From Bacillus sp. (in: firmicutes) (GTDB lineage: Bacteria > Bacillota > Bacilli > Bacillales > JACDOC01): 64,000 bases of DNA. A model generated the notes under the pieces. It was given only the letters and a program-made list of their open reading frames with translations. It was not told the origin of the DNA and ran no database searches. A program made the position numbers and the translations under genes. Positions 1-7,188 of the stretch are shown here, piece after piece (position 1 is the stretch's first letter; every line of letters begins with the position of its first letter). Location of the stretch: NCBI GenBank assembly GCA_017656295.1, contig JACDOC010000002.1, positions 186,001 through 250,000 on the forward strand, written 5' to 3'.

Positions 1-389
1 AAGTTGGCGGAGGTAGAATCAACATTCCGAATACAGCTAAAAGTTTTAGTATTGGCAGTGATGGAACTGTTACTTATATTGACGCAGCTGGTACTTTACA
101 ACCTGCAGGGCAAATAACAATTGCTAAATTCGATAACCCAGAAGGATTAGAAAAAGCCGGTTCAAACTTATTTATTGAAACATCAAACTCAGGTGCACCC
201 GCTTACGGTACAGCTGGAGGAGCAAATGGTGAAGGGACAATCGTGGCCGGTACACTTGAAATGTCTAACGTTGATTTATCAGAAGAATTTACTGAAATGA
301 TTGTTGCTCAACGTGGATTCCAGGCGAATACGAGAATTATCACGACATCAGATGAAATTTTACAAGAATTAGTGAATTTAAAACGATAA
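1..389 (+). CDS. flgE: flagellar hook protein FlgE (FlgG-like), C-terminal part
   Basis: This is the 3' end of a flagellar hook/rod protein gene; the first complete codon is at position 3 and the stop is TAA at 387-389. The visible 128 residues end in the conserved C-terminal helix of the FlgE/FlgG family, with the run VDLSEEFTEMIVAQRGFQAN followed by TRIITTSDEIL. This helix packs in the axial core of the rod or hook. In Bacillus subtilis the gene directly before swrD encodes the hook protein FlgE, often annotated FlgG, and the position here is the same. The start lies outside the window, so length and N-terminal motif cannot be checked, and FlgG remains an equally valid family label. Confidence 0.9.
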   Translation, partial: VGGGRINIPNTAKSFSIGSDGTVTYIDAAGTLQPAGQITIAKFDNPEGLEKAGSNLFIETSNSGAPAYGTAGGANGEGTIVAGTLEMSNVDLSEEFTEMIVAQRGFQANTRIITTSDEILQELVNLKR

Positions 390-438
390 AAAGGAGGTAG
401 AGGGCTAAGCTTTGTGCCTTAGCCCTCAAATTACCGTG
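390..438 (+). promoter_or_regulatory. ribosome binding site separated from swrD start by a perfect hairpin
   Basis: A strong Shine-Dalgarno sequence (AAAGGAGGT, 390-398) lies 38 bases before the GTG start of swrD at 436. Between them sits a perfect 10-bp inverted repeat: GAGGGCTAAG (400-409) pairs with CTTAGCCCTC (418-427) around an 8-base loop. If the stem forms, the effective gap from GGAGG to GTG falls to about 10 bases, close to normal. No T-run follows, so this is not an intrinsic terminator. Sequence and pairing are seen directly; the role in translation is inferred. Confidence 0.65.
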
Positions 439-651
439 ATCCAAGTTACACGCTTAAATGGCAAGTCTTTTTTACTTAATGCACTATACATAGAAACTGT
501 TGAGTCACTTCCTGATACAACGATTACACTTACAAATGGAAAAAAGTATGTTGTGAAGGAAAAAGAACACGATGTAATGGAACGAATCCTCCATTTTTAC
601 CGTTCTGTTCACGTATTAGGGGTTGTGCCAAAGGGGGATGAAGATGAATAA
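436..651 (+). CDS. swrD: SwrD/FlbD-family flagellar protein
   Basis: This is a 71-residue FlbD/SwrD (YlzI) family protein, which in B. subtilis raises flagellar motor torque and is needed for swarming. The conserved N-terminus reads IQVTRLNGKSFLLNAL, followed by the TITLTNGKKYVVKEK strand region. I chose GTG at 436 because it gives the family's usual length and N-terminus. A TTG at 412 is in frame but would lie inside the hairpin loop and add eight unconserved residues. The stop overlaps the start of fliL by 8 bases, which suggests coupled translation inside the fla/che operon. Confidence 0.85.
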   Translation: MIQVTRLNGKSFLLNALYIETVESLPDTTITLTNGKKYVVKEKEHDVMERILHFYRSVHVLGVVPKGDEDE

Positions 652-1066
652 TCGCTTAATCCGAATCATGCTCATTTTATTAACAGTTATTACATTAGTA
701 GGGGTCGTAGCACTGGTCGTCATATTAAATTTAAATGACGATCCCAATGCAGAACCTACCATAGATGAAGTATTGGAAGCTACCGTAGATATTGAAGAAA
801 TTACGACGAACTTATATAGCAATGATTATATTAAAATCTCATTTAAGATTCAGACCAGTTCCAAAAAAGCAAAAGAAGAATTGGAAAAACGGAACTTTCA
901 AGTGAAAGATATTATTATAAAAGAGCTTTCCGAGATGAAAGCCGAAGACCTGAAAGGAAAAGAAGGAAAGCACCATTTAGAAGAAATGATTCGTTCGAAA
1001 GTGAACAGTATCATGCAAGAAGGAACGGTTGAAAAAGTGTATATCACCTCCTTAATCATTCAATAA
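644..1066 (+). CDS. fliL: flagellar basal body-associated protein FliL
   Basis: This is a 140-residue single-pass membrane protein with a short positively charged N-terminus, one membrane segment at about residues 6-28, and an extracytoplasmic FliL domain. FliL surrounds the stator units and stabilises MotAB in the basal body. ATG at 644 is preferred because the purine-rich AAGGGGG at 631-637 lies 6 bases upstream; ATG at 638 is also in frame. It overlaps swrD and precedes fliM, the standard order. The family is poorly conserved in sequence, so the call rests partly on position and topology. Confidence 0.85.
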   Translation: MNNRLIRIMLILLTVITLVGVVALVVILNLNDDPNAEPTIDEVLEATVDIEEITTNLYSNDYIKISFKIQTSSKKAKEELEKRNFQVKDIIIKELSEMKAEDLKGKEGKHHLEEMIRSKVNSIMQEGTVEKVYITSLIIQ

Positions 1067-1110
1067 TTTATTAACAGAAATTTTACAAAAGAGGAGGTGG
1101 AGGTGAAACA

Positions 1111-2109
1111 ATGTCAAGCGAAGTATTATCTCAAAGCGAAATCGATGCCCTCTTATCTGCCTTAACAACAGGAGAGATGAGTGCAGAAGAATTAAAAAAA
1201 GACGAGGACGAGAAAAAAGTTAAAGTTTACGATTTTAAGCGGGCGCTTCGTTTTTCCAAAGACCAAATTCGAAGTTTAACGCGTATTCATGAAAACTTTG
1301 CTCGTCTTCTAACAACTTATTTCTCTGCTCAGCTCAGAACTTACGTGCAAATCACCGTCGCCTCAGCGGACCAATTGCCGTATGAAGAATTTGTCCGCTC
1401 GATTCCGAAAATGACGATATTAAATGTTTTTGAAGTTCCTCCATTAGACGGTCGTATTTTGATGGAAGTTAATCCACATATAGCCTATGCGATGATGGAC
1501 CGCGTGCTTGGGGGAAAAGGAACGAGCATGAATAAAATTGAAAACTTGACCGAAATTGAAACAAAAATCATGTCGAATTTATTTGAGAGGGCGTTCGAAA
1601 ACTTACGAGATGCTTGGAGTACCATCGTAGATATTGACCCTGTTTTATCAGAGTTTGAAGTCAATACACAATTTTTGCAAATGGTATCACCGAATGACAC
1701 GGTAGTAGTTATTTCGTTAAATACCCAAATTGGTGATACAAGTGGGATGATTAATATATGTATTCCACATGTCGTATTAGAACCGATTATTCCTAGATTA
1801 TCTGTTCATTACTGGATGCAAACGAAGAAAAAAGAACGTTCACCTGAAGAAATAGTTCAACTAGAAAAACGAGTGAAAAGGGCTGTTGTACCATTAGTTG
1901 CAGAATTAGGTACGTCTGAAATCAGCATTGAAGAATTTTTAATGTTAGATGTAGGGGATGTCATCGAATTACATCAAAAAATTGATCAGCCCCTCACCGT
2001 GAAAGTAGGAAATATACCAAAATTTATCGCTCAACCAGGTAAGGTGAACAAACAACTCGCCATTCAGATTTTAGACACTTACAAGGGGGGAGATTTGGAT
2101 GTTGAATGA
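1111..2109 (+). CDS. fliM: flagellar motor switch protein FliM
   Basis: FliM (332 residues) is the middle C-ring protein that receives phosphorylated CheY and sets rotation bias. The N-terminal peptide VLSQSEIDALLSAL is the CheY-P binding motif. A CheC-like central domain follows at about residues 45-235, and the C-terminal SpoA/FliN-like domain begins near residue 245 (ISIEEFLMLDVGDVIEL). The start ATG has a strong GAGGAGGTGGAGG-type ribosome site upstream. The 3' end overlaps fliY by 11 bases. Length is normal for the family. Confidence 0.97.
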   Translation: MSSEVLSQSEIDALLSALTTGEMSAEELKKDEDEKKVKVYDFKRALRFSKDQIRSLTRIHENFARLLTTYFSAQLRTYVQITVASADQLPYEEFVRSIPKMTILNVFEVPPLDGRILMEVNPHIAYAMMDRVLGGKGTSMNKIENLTEIETKIMSNLFERAFENLRDAWSTIVDIDPVLSEFEVNTQFLQMVSPNDTVVVISLNTQIGDTSGMINICIPHVVLEPIIPRLSVHYWMQTKKKERSPEEIVQLEKRVKRAVVPLVAELGTSEISIEEFLMLDVGDVIELHQKIDQPLTVKVGNIPKFIAQPGKVNKQLAIQILDTYKGGDLDVE

Positions 2110-3310
2110 TGGCATGCTCTCTCAAGATGAAATTGATGCACTTCTAAGAGGGACAGCTGATGATGGAGATATGTTCGATAATAAAGAAGAAATTAATGTT
2201 GACGATTATTTAAATTCAATGGAGCAAGACGCTTTAGGTGAAATCGGAAATATTTCATTTGGAAGTTCGGCGACTGCTCTTTCGCAATTATTAAACCAGA
2301 AAGTAGATATTACAACACCAGAAGTGGGGATCGTACCAAAAAATAACTTGAAAGATGAATTTCCACATCCTTATGTAGCGATACAAGTGGAATATACAGA
2401 AGGGATTCTTGGGACAAACCTTCTTGTCATCAAGCAAAGCGATGCGGCTATTATTGCCGATTTAATGCTGGGAGGAGACGGGACAAATCCTTCCGATATG
2501 CTTGGCGAAATCCAAATCAGTGCCGTCCAAGAAGCAATGAACCAAATGATGGGATCTGCCGCTACATCGATGTCGACGATTTTTAGCAAAAAGGTAGATA
2601 TCTCCCCTCCTTCTGTCGAGTTGCTTGATTTAACTCAAGGAGAAGGAACGGATACGCTTCTCGAAGAAGATCTGCTAGTCAAAGTTTCGTTTCGTTTGAC
2701 CATTGGTAATTTAATAGATTCAAATATTATGCAATTACTACCACTACCATTTGCTAAGACTTTAGTAGGAGAATTATTGAATCCTACATCTACAAATGAA
2801 GAAATCTCCGTTACAATCGAAGAGAAGCAATTACAACAGACGGTATCACCATCAGTATCATCATTACAAGAAACTGTATCTAACTCAGAGCCCGTGGAGG
2901 TTCAACAACCATCCTTTTATACACCTCCACTATCAGCTCAACAAACACCGAATCACTTTGGTGGCCATGGCTTTGATCAACAACCGAAAAATGTCCAACC
3001 AGCCATGTTTTCAGAGTTTCAATCGGTACCCCCACTACAGGAACATGAGACTCGTAATCTAAACATGTTGCTTGATATCCCATTACAAGTGACTGTCGAA
3101 CTAGGAAGAACTTCCCGTTCAGTAAAAGAAGTATTAGAATTAACATCTGGTTCTGTCATTGAATTAGATAAATTAGCTGGTGAGCCAGTTGATATTCTTG
3201 TCAATAACCGTTTAATTGCCAAAGGGGAAGTCGTTGTCATCGAAGAAAACTTTGGGGTACGAATCACGGACATTTTAAGTCAAAAAGAGCGAATTAAAAA
3301 ATTAAAATAA
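2099..3310 (+). CDS. fliY: flagellar motor switch phosphatase FliY
   Basis: FliY (403 residues) replaces FliN in the Bacillus C-ring and also dephosphorylates CheY-P. Its N-terminus repeats the FliM-type CheY-binding motif (MLSQDEIDALL). Two CheC-type phosphatase sites are intact: E48/N51 in LGEIGNISFGSSATALS and E145/N148 in AVQEAMNQMMGSAATS. A low-complexity Gln/Pro linker of about 75 residues (roughly 245-320) leads to a C-terminal FliN/SpoA domain. The ATG at 2099 has GGGGGGAG about 7 bases upstream and overlaps fliM. Confidence 0.96.
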   Translation: MLNDGMLSQDEIDALLRGTADDGDMFDNKEEINVDDYLNSMEQDALGEIGNISFGSSATALSQLLNQKVDITTPEVGIVPKNNLKDEFPHPYVAIQVEYTEGILGTNLLVIKQSDAAIIADLMLGGDGTNPSDMLGEIQISAVQEAMNQMMGSAATSMSTIFSKKVDISPPSVELLDLTQGEGTDTLLEEDLLVKVSFRLTIGNLIDSNIMQLLPLPFAKTLVGELLNPTSTNEEISVTIEEKQLQQTVSPSVSSLQETVSNSEPVEVQQPSFYTPPLSAQQTPNHFGGHGFDQQPKNVQPAMFSEFQSVPPLQEHETRNLNMLLDIPLQVTVELGRTSRSVKEVLELTSGSVIELDKLAGEPVDILVNNRLIAKGEVVVIEENFGVRITDILSQKERIKKLK

Positions 3311-3330
3311 ACAATTCGGAGGTAATTTTG

Positions 3331-3693
3331 ATGGCAAGCAAAATATTAATTGTAGATGATGCAGCGTTTATGAGAATGATGATTAAAGACATTTTAACGA
3401 AGAACGGTTACGAAGTGGTGGCAGAAGCAGCTGATGGTGTACAAGCGGTTGAAAAATATAAAGAACTTCATCCAGATTTAGTGACAATGGATATTACGAT
3501 GCCAGAAATGGACGGAATTACTGCTTTAAAAGAAATTAAGAAACATGACCCAAATGCGAAAGTGATTATGTGTTCAGCAATGGGACAACAAGCAATGGTT
3601 ATTGACGCGATTCAAGCTGGGGCGAAAGATTTCATCGTTAAACCGTTCCAAGCGGATCGAGTACTTGAAGCGATTCAAAAAACAATTGGATAA
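3331..3693 (+). CDS. cheY: chemotaxis response regulator CheY
   Basis: CheY (120 residues) is a stand-alone receiver domain phosphorylated by CheA; in Bacillus CheY-P binds FliM and promotes counter-clockwise rotation. The acid pair D9-D10, phospho-acceptor D54 in TMDITMPEMDG and the conserved K104 in FIVKPF are all present. The start is ATG 3331, 8 bases after GGAGG at 3318-3322; an in-frame TTG immediately before it is less likely. Position between fliY and fliO is the B. subtilis arrangement. Confidence 0.97.
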   Translation: MASKILIVDDAAFMRMMIKDILTKNGYEVVAEAADGVQAVEKYKELHPDLVTMDITMPEMDGITALKEIKKHDPNAKVIMCSAMGQQAMVIDAIQAGAKDFIVKPFQADRVLEAIQKTIG

Positions 3694-3717
3694 GGATCGT
3701 TAAGAGGGTGCCTAGCC

Positions 3718-4350
3718 TTGTTTAAAAAAGTCAACCTTGTCATAACTTTCATTTTCGTCATGTTTTTTTTCGTACCAGCCCACATGATGGGGGCTGGTAC
3801 GGAGCATCAACCGTCTGTCTTGGATTGTACGAAAAATAACGCGGATTGTTCTAACCTGACTGACTCATCGTTACATAACGACGCTAGGTCCCAAACGGAT
3901 ATTACGATGTGGGACTATATAAAAATGATATTTGCGTTATTGTTCGTCCTTGGACTTCTTTATGGATTGTTAAAATTTATTCAGCATCGAAGTCGTTCAT
4001 ACCAACCAATAAAAACGATTCAACATTTAGGAGGTACCCCATTAGGAGGTAACCGTTCCTTGCAATTAGTTAAAGTAGGTGACTCATTATTTGTTCTAGG
4101 TGTGGGCGAGGATGTCACCTTATTAAAAGAAATTGACGATGAGGACGAAAAAGAGAAACTTTTGACACAGTTTTCGCAAGAAAGAGAAGAGCTTTTTCAA
4201 CCGATCAAATGGTTAGACCGTTTTCAAAAACAGAGCAATTCTCAGCAGCCGTTTGCTGAAACGCTAAAACAACAGTTGGACGAAATAAAAAAACAGCGAC
4301 AAAAGATTGTGCAGTCAAAGAAGGAGAAGGGAAAACAAGAGCATGAATGA
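3718..4350 (+). CDS. fliO: flagellar export protein FliO (FliZ)
   Basis: This 210-residue membrane protein is the Bacillus FliO (called FliZ in B. subtilis), which helps assemble the FliP/FliQ/FliR export gate. It has an N-terminal signal-like hydrophobic stretch (about residues 5-25), a short external segment, a second membrane span near residues 63-85 (IKMIFALLFVLGLLYGLLKF), then a cytoplasmic FliO domain and a charged, Gln/Lys-rich tail. TTG at 3718 is the start, with AGAGGG about 9 bases upstream. The last 8 bases overlap fliP. Confidence 0.88.
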   Translation: MFKKVNLVITFIFVMFFFVPAHMMGAGTEHQPSVLDCTKNNADCSNLTDSSLHNDARSQTDITMWDYIKMIFALLFVLGLLYGLLKFIQHRSRSYQPIKTIQHLGGTPLGGNRSLQLVKVGDSLFVLGVGEDVTLLKEIDDEDEKEKLLTQFSQEREELFQPIKWLDRFQKQSNSQQPFAETLKQQLDEIKKQRQKIVQSKKEKGKQEHE

Positions 4351-5008
4351 ATTTATCGAATTTTTTAATACAAGCTCTCCTGAAAATGTGTCAACTGCTG
4401 TCAAATTATTACTTTTATTAACTGTACTATCATTAGCTCCTAGCATTTTAATTTTAATGACATGTTTTACACGAATCATTATTGTTTTATCCTTCGTACG
4501 AACTTCGTTGGCAACACAACAAATGCCACCGAACCAAGTGCTTATAGGTTTAGCGTTATTTTTAACGTTCTTCGTTATGGCTCCTACGTTTCATGAAGTC
4601 AATGAACAAGCGCTGCAGCCTTTATTTAATGAGGAAATAAATTTAGAAGAAGCGTATGAACGCGCCTCTATTCCATTTAAAGAATTTATGAGCGCTCATA
4701 CACGTCAAAAAGATTTACAGTTGTTTTTAGATTACACGCAAGCGGAGCCACCGAGTTCGATCGAGGAGATTCCATTGACGACACTAGTTCCAGCGTTTGC
4801 TATTAGCGAATTAAAAACTGCTTTTCAAATTGGCTTTATGATTTTTATTCCGTTTTTAGTGATTGATATGGTGGTAGCAAGTGTCCTGATGTCGATGGGG
4901 ATGATGATGTTACCTCCTGTGATGATTTCATTACCGTTTAAAATTTTGCTATTCGTTCTTGTAGATGGTTGGTATTTAGTTGTAAAGTCTCTACTCCAAA
5001 GCTTTTAA
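4343..5008 (+). CDS. fliP: flagellar export gate protein FliP
   Basis: FliP (221 residues) forms, with FliQ and FliR, the helical export gate of the flagellar type III secretion system. Hydrophobic segments are clear at about residues 18-50 (the SLAPSILILMTCFTRI region), 65-85 and two near the C-terminus (IGFMIFIPFLVIDMVVASVL). ATG 4343 gives the usual B. subtilis length and has AAGGAGAAGG upstream; a longer in-frame reading from 4307 would only reuse the fliO coding region. Translation is likely coupled to fliO by the 8-base overlap. Confidence 0.97.
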   Translation: MNEFIEFFNTSSPENVSTAVKLLLLLTVLSLAPSILILMTCFTRIIIVLSFVRTSLATQQMPPNQVLIGLALFLTFFVMAPTFHEVNEQALQPLFNEEINLEEAYERASIPFKEFMSAHTRQKDLQLFLDYTQAEPPSSIEEIPLTTLVPAFAISELKTAFQIGFMIFIPFLVIDMVVASVLMSMGMMMLPPVMISLPFKILLFVLVDGWYLVVKSLLQSF

Positions 5009-5021
5009 GTAGGTGAATAGG

Positions 5022-5291
5022 ATGAGTCCTGAAACAGTCATCGGCATCGCTGAGAGAGGTGTCTATACTACGTTAATGGTTTCTGCTCCTCTCTTACTTT
5101 TAGCACTCATTGTCGGATTAATCGTAAGTATTTTTCAAGCAACGACACAAATTCAAGAACAAACGCTAGCATTCATTCCAAAAATCGTAGCAGTTCTTGT
5201 TGGCTTAATCTTTTTTGGACCTTGGATGTTAAGCCAATTATTGATGTTTGCTAACGAAATATTTACGAATTTAAATCGATTTGTAGGTTGA
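5022..5291 (+). CDS. fliQ: flagellar export gate protein FliQ
   Basis: FliQ (89 residues) is the small two-helix membrane subunit of the export gate. Both hydrophobic hairpin segments are visible (residues about 15-42 and 52-75), with the family motif FQATTQIQEQTLAFIPK between them. ATG 5022 is chosen because TAGGTG lies 6-7 bases upstream and the length equals B. subtilis FliQ; a GTG at 5013 would add three residues. It is followed after four bases by fliR. Confidence 0.96.
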   Translation: MSPETVIGIAERGVYTTLMVSAPLLLLALIVGLIVSIFQATTQIQEQTLAFIPKIVAVLVGLIFFGPWMLSQLLMFANEIFTNLNRFVG

Positions 5292-5295
5292 TGGT

Positions 5296-6072
5296 ATGGA
5301 TGAATTACTACCTCAGTTTTCCACATTATTATTAATATTTGTTCGTTTATCGACATTTTTTGTTACTTTGCCGTTCTTTTCATATCGGACCATTCCGGCA
5401 AGACATCGGTTAACGTTAGCGCTTATTCTTGCATGGATGATGTATTATACGTTTGATTTACCGCCAATGGAGATTGATGGGCACTATTACTATCTGTTAA
5501 TCAAAGAAGCATTGGTAGGATTGTTAATCGGTTTTGTTGCCAATATGATTGTTTCTATTATTCAAATTGCTGGTGGATTTATCGATTTTCAAATGGGGTT
5601 TGCCATAGCGAACGTAATTGATCCCCAAACAGGTGTTCAAAGTCCTTTAATAGGACAATATTTATACACCTTTGCTCTTCTTTTTTTGTTGTCCGTCAAT
5701 GGTCATCATTTAATTCTTGATGGAATCTTTTATAGTTACCAATTCGTTCCTTTGTCTGCTTCTTTTGCCGGCTTTGGTGAAGCTAGTTTAGCTGAATTTA
5801 TCATTAAAACGTTTAGCTCATTATTTGTTGTTGCCTTTCAAATGGCAGTACCGGTTGTGGCCTCCTTATTTTTAGTTGATGTAGCTTTAGGGATTACCGC
5901 AAGAACGGTACCACAGTTAAACGTGTTCGTCGTAGGGTTTCCGATTAAAATAGGGGTCAGTTTTATTGTTCTTCTCATTGTGATGGGAATAATGATGTCG
6001 TTAGTTCGGGAACTATTTGAAACGATGTTTTACACGATGCGCACGGTGATGGAGCTAATTGGGGGAGCATAG
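5296..6072 (+). CDS. fliR: flagellar export gate protein FliR
   Basis: FliR (258 residues) completes the FliPQR gate and contacts FlhB. It is strongly hydrophobic with several membrane spans and carries the FliR signature around GGFIDFQMGFAIANVIDPQ. The length matches the family. Its stop at 6070-6072 directly abuts the flhB start, so the two are almost certainly translated together; in some clostridia they are fused. The ribosome site before ATG 5296 is weak (TAGGTTGATGG), which fits coupling from fliQ. Confidence 0.96.
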   Translation: MDELLPQFSTLLLIFVRLSTFFVTLPFFSYRTIPARHRLTLALILAWMMYYTFDLPPMEIDGHYYYLLIKEALVGLLIGFVANMIVSIIQIAGGFIDFQMGFAIANVIDPQTGVQSPLIGQYLYTFALLFLLSVNGHHLILDGIFYSYQFVPLSASFAGFGEASLAEFIIKTFSSLFVVAFQMAVPVVASLFLVDVALGITARTVPQLNVFVVGFPIKIGVSFIVLLIVMGIMMSLVRELFETMFYTMRTVMELIGGA

Positions 6073-7155
6073 ATGAAGTACATACAATTGGATTTACAAT
6101 TTTTTGCCGGAGAGAAGACAGAAAAAGCTACACCGAAAAAACGACAAGATGCAAGAAAAAAAGGACAAACGGCTAAAAGTCAAGATGTAAATACATCTCT
6201 TGTGATGCTTTCTGTGTTTTTCTTCCTATTATTAGGTGGTTCATTTATTAGTCAGCGAATTTATCGATTATTCCATTATTCGTTTGAACATAATTTGTTA
6301 GTTGATGTGACTGTATCCAATATTGAAGGTGTATTTATCGATGTGGCCAAAGAAGTAGCAATTATTCTGGCCCCTATTATGGCTATTGCTATGGTAGCAG
6401 CTGTTTTAGCCAATTATACACAAGTCGGTTTTTTATTTACGGTTGAACCATTAAAGCCAAAGTTAGAGAAAATTAATCCGATCAAAGGGTTTAAACGAAT
6501 CTTTTCTCTTCGTGCCATTGTAGAGTTGTTAAAGTCGATTTTAAAAATAACGTTTGTTGGGATTGTCACGTTTTCTATTCTTTGGTTGAATATGGAAGAT
6601 GTGCTGAACTTAGCTTATAAACCGATGGAAGACATTTTACGAACCATTGCTCGTCTTACGGTTTATATGGGGATAGCGGCATCGATTGCCCTATTATTTT
6701 TATCCGTATTTGATTATCTGTATCAAAAATACGATTTTGAAAAAAGTATACGCATGTCGAAACAAGAGATTAAAGATGAACATAAAAATACGGAAGGGGA
6801 CCCATTAATTAAATCTCGTATTAAACAGCGGCAACGAGAAATAGCGATGCGACGAATGATGGAAGAAGTGCCGAAAGCTGACGTAGTTATAACAAACCCG
6901 ACGCATTACGCGATTGCATTAAAATATGAGGAAGAAAAAATGAGCGCCCCTGTTGTCGTGGCAAAAGGGGTTGACTATATCGCGCAAAAAATGAAATGGA
7001 TTGCGAAGGAAAACGACGTAATCATGGTTGAAAATCGGCCATTAGCCCGGGCCCTTTATGACCAAGTTGACATTGGGGAAGCCATACCAGAAGAATTTTT
7101 TAAAGCGGTAGCAGAAATTTTAGCCTATGTATATCGAGTCAAAAACAAAATTTAG
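6073..7155 (+). CDS. flhB: flagellar export switch protein FlhB
   Basis: FlhB (360 residues) switches the export apparatus from hook to filament substrates through self-cleavage. The N-terminal half has four membrane spans; the cytoplasmic half holds the autocleavage motif NPTH at residues 275-278, intact here. The N-terminus includes the conserved basic segment EKTEKATPKKRQDARKKGQ. It starts immediately after the fliR stop. No defects are visible. Confidence 0.97.
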   Translation: MKYIQLDLQFFAGEKTEKATPKKRQDARKKGQTAKSQDVNTSLVMLSVFFFLLLGGSFISQRIYRLFHYSFEHNLLVDVTVSNIEGVFIDVAKEVAIILAPIMAIAMVAAVLANYTQVGFLFTVEPLKPKLEKINPIKGFKRIFSLRAIVELLKSILKITFVGIVTFSILWLNMEDVLNLAYKPMEDILRTIARLTVYMGIAASIALLFLSVFDYLYQKYDFEKSIRMSKQEIKDEHKNTEGDPLIKSRIKQRQREIAMRRMMEEVPKADVVITNPTHYAIALKYEEEKMSAPVVVAKGVDYIAQKMKWIAKENDVIMVENRPLARALYDQVDIGEAIPEEFFKAVAEILAYVYRVKNKI

Positions 7156-7188
7156 CAACATAGTGAATTTGGTTAGGAGAGAATTTGT

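Noticed and set aside
400-427. Hairpin before swrD as a transcription terminator
   Set aside because: No T-run follows the stem, and the genes on both sides belong to one operon.
2796-3062. 88-codon + strand frame inside fliY
   Set aside because: It is an out-of-frame shadow of the Gln/Pro-rich linker of fliY, with His/Asn-rich composition from the same bases.
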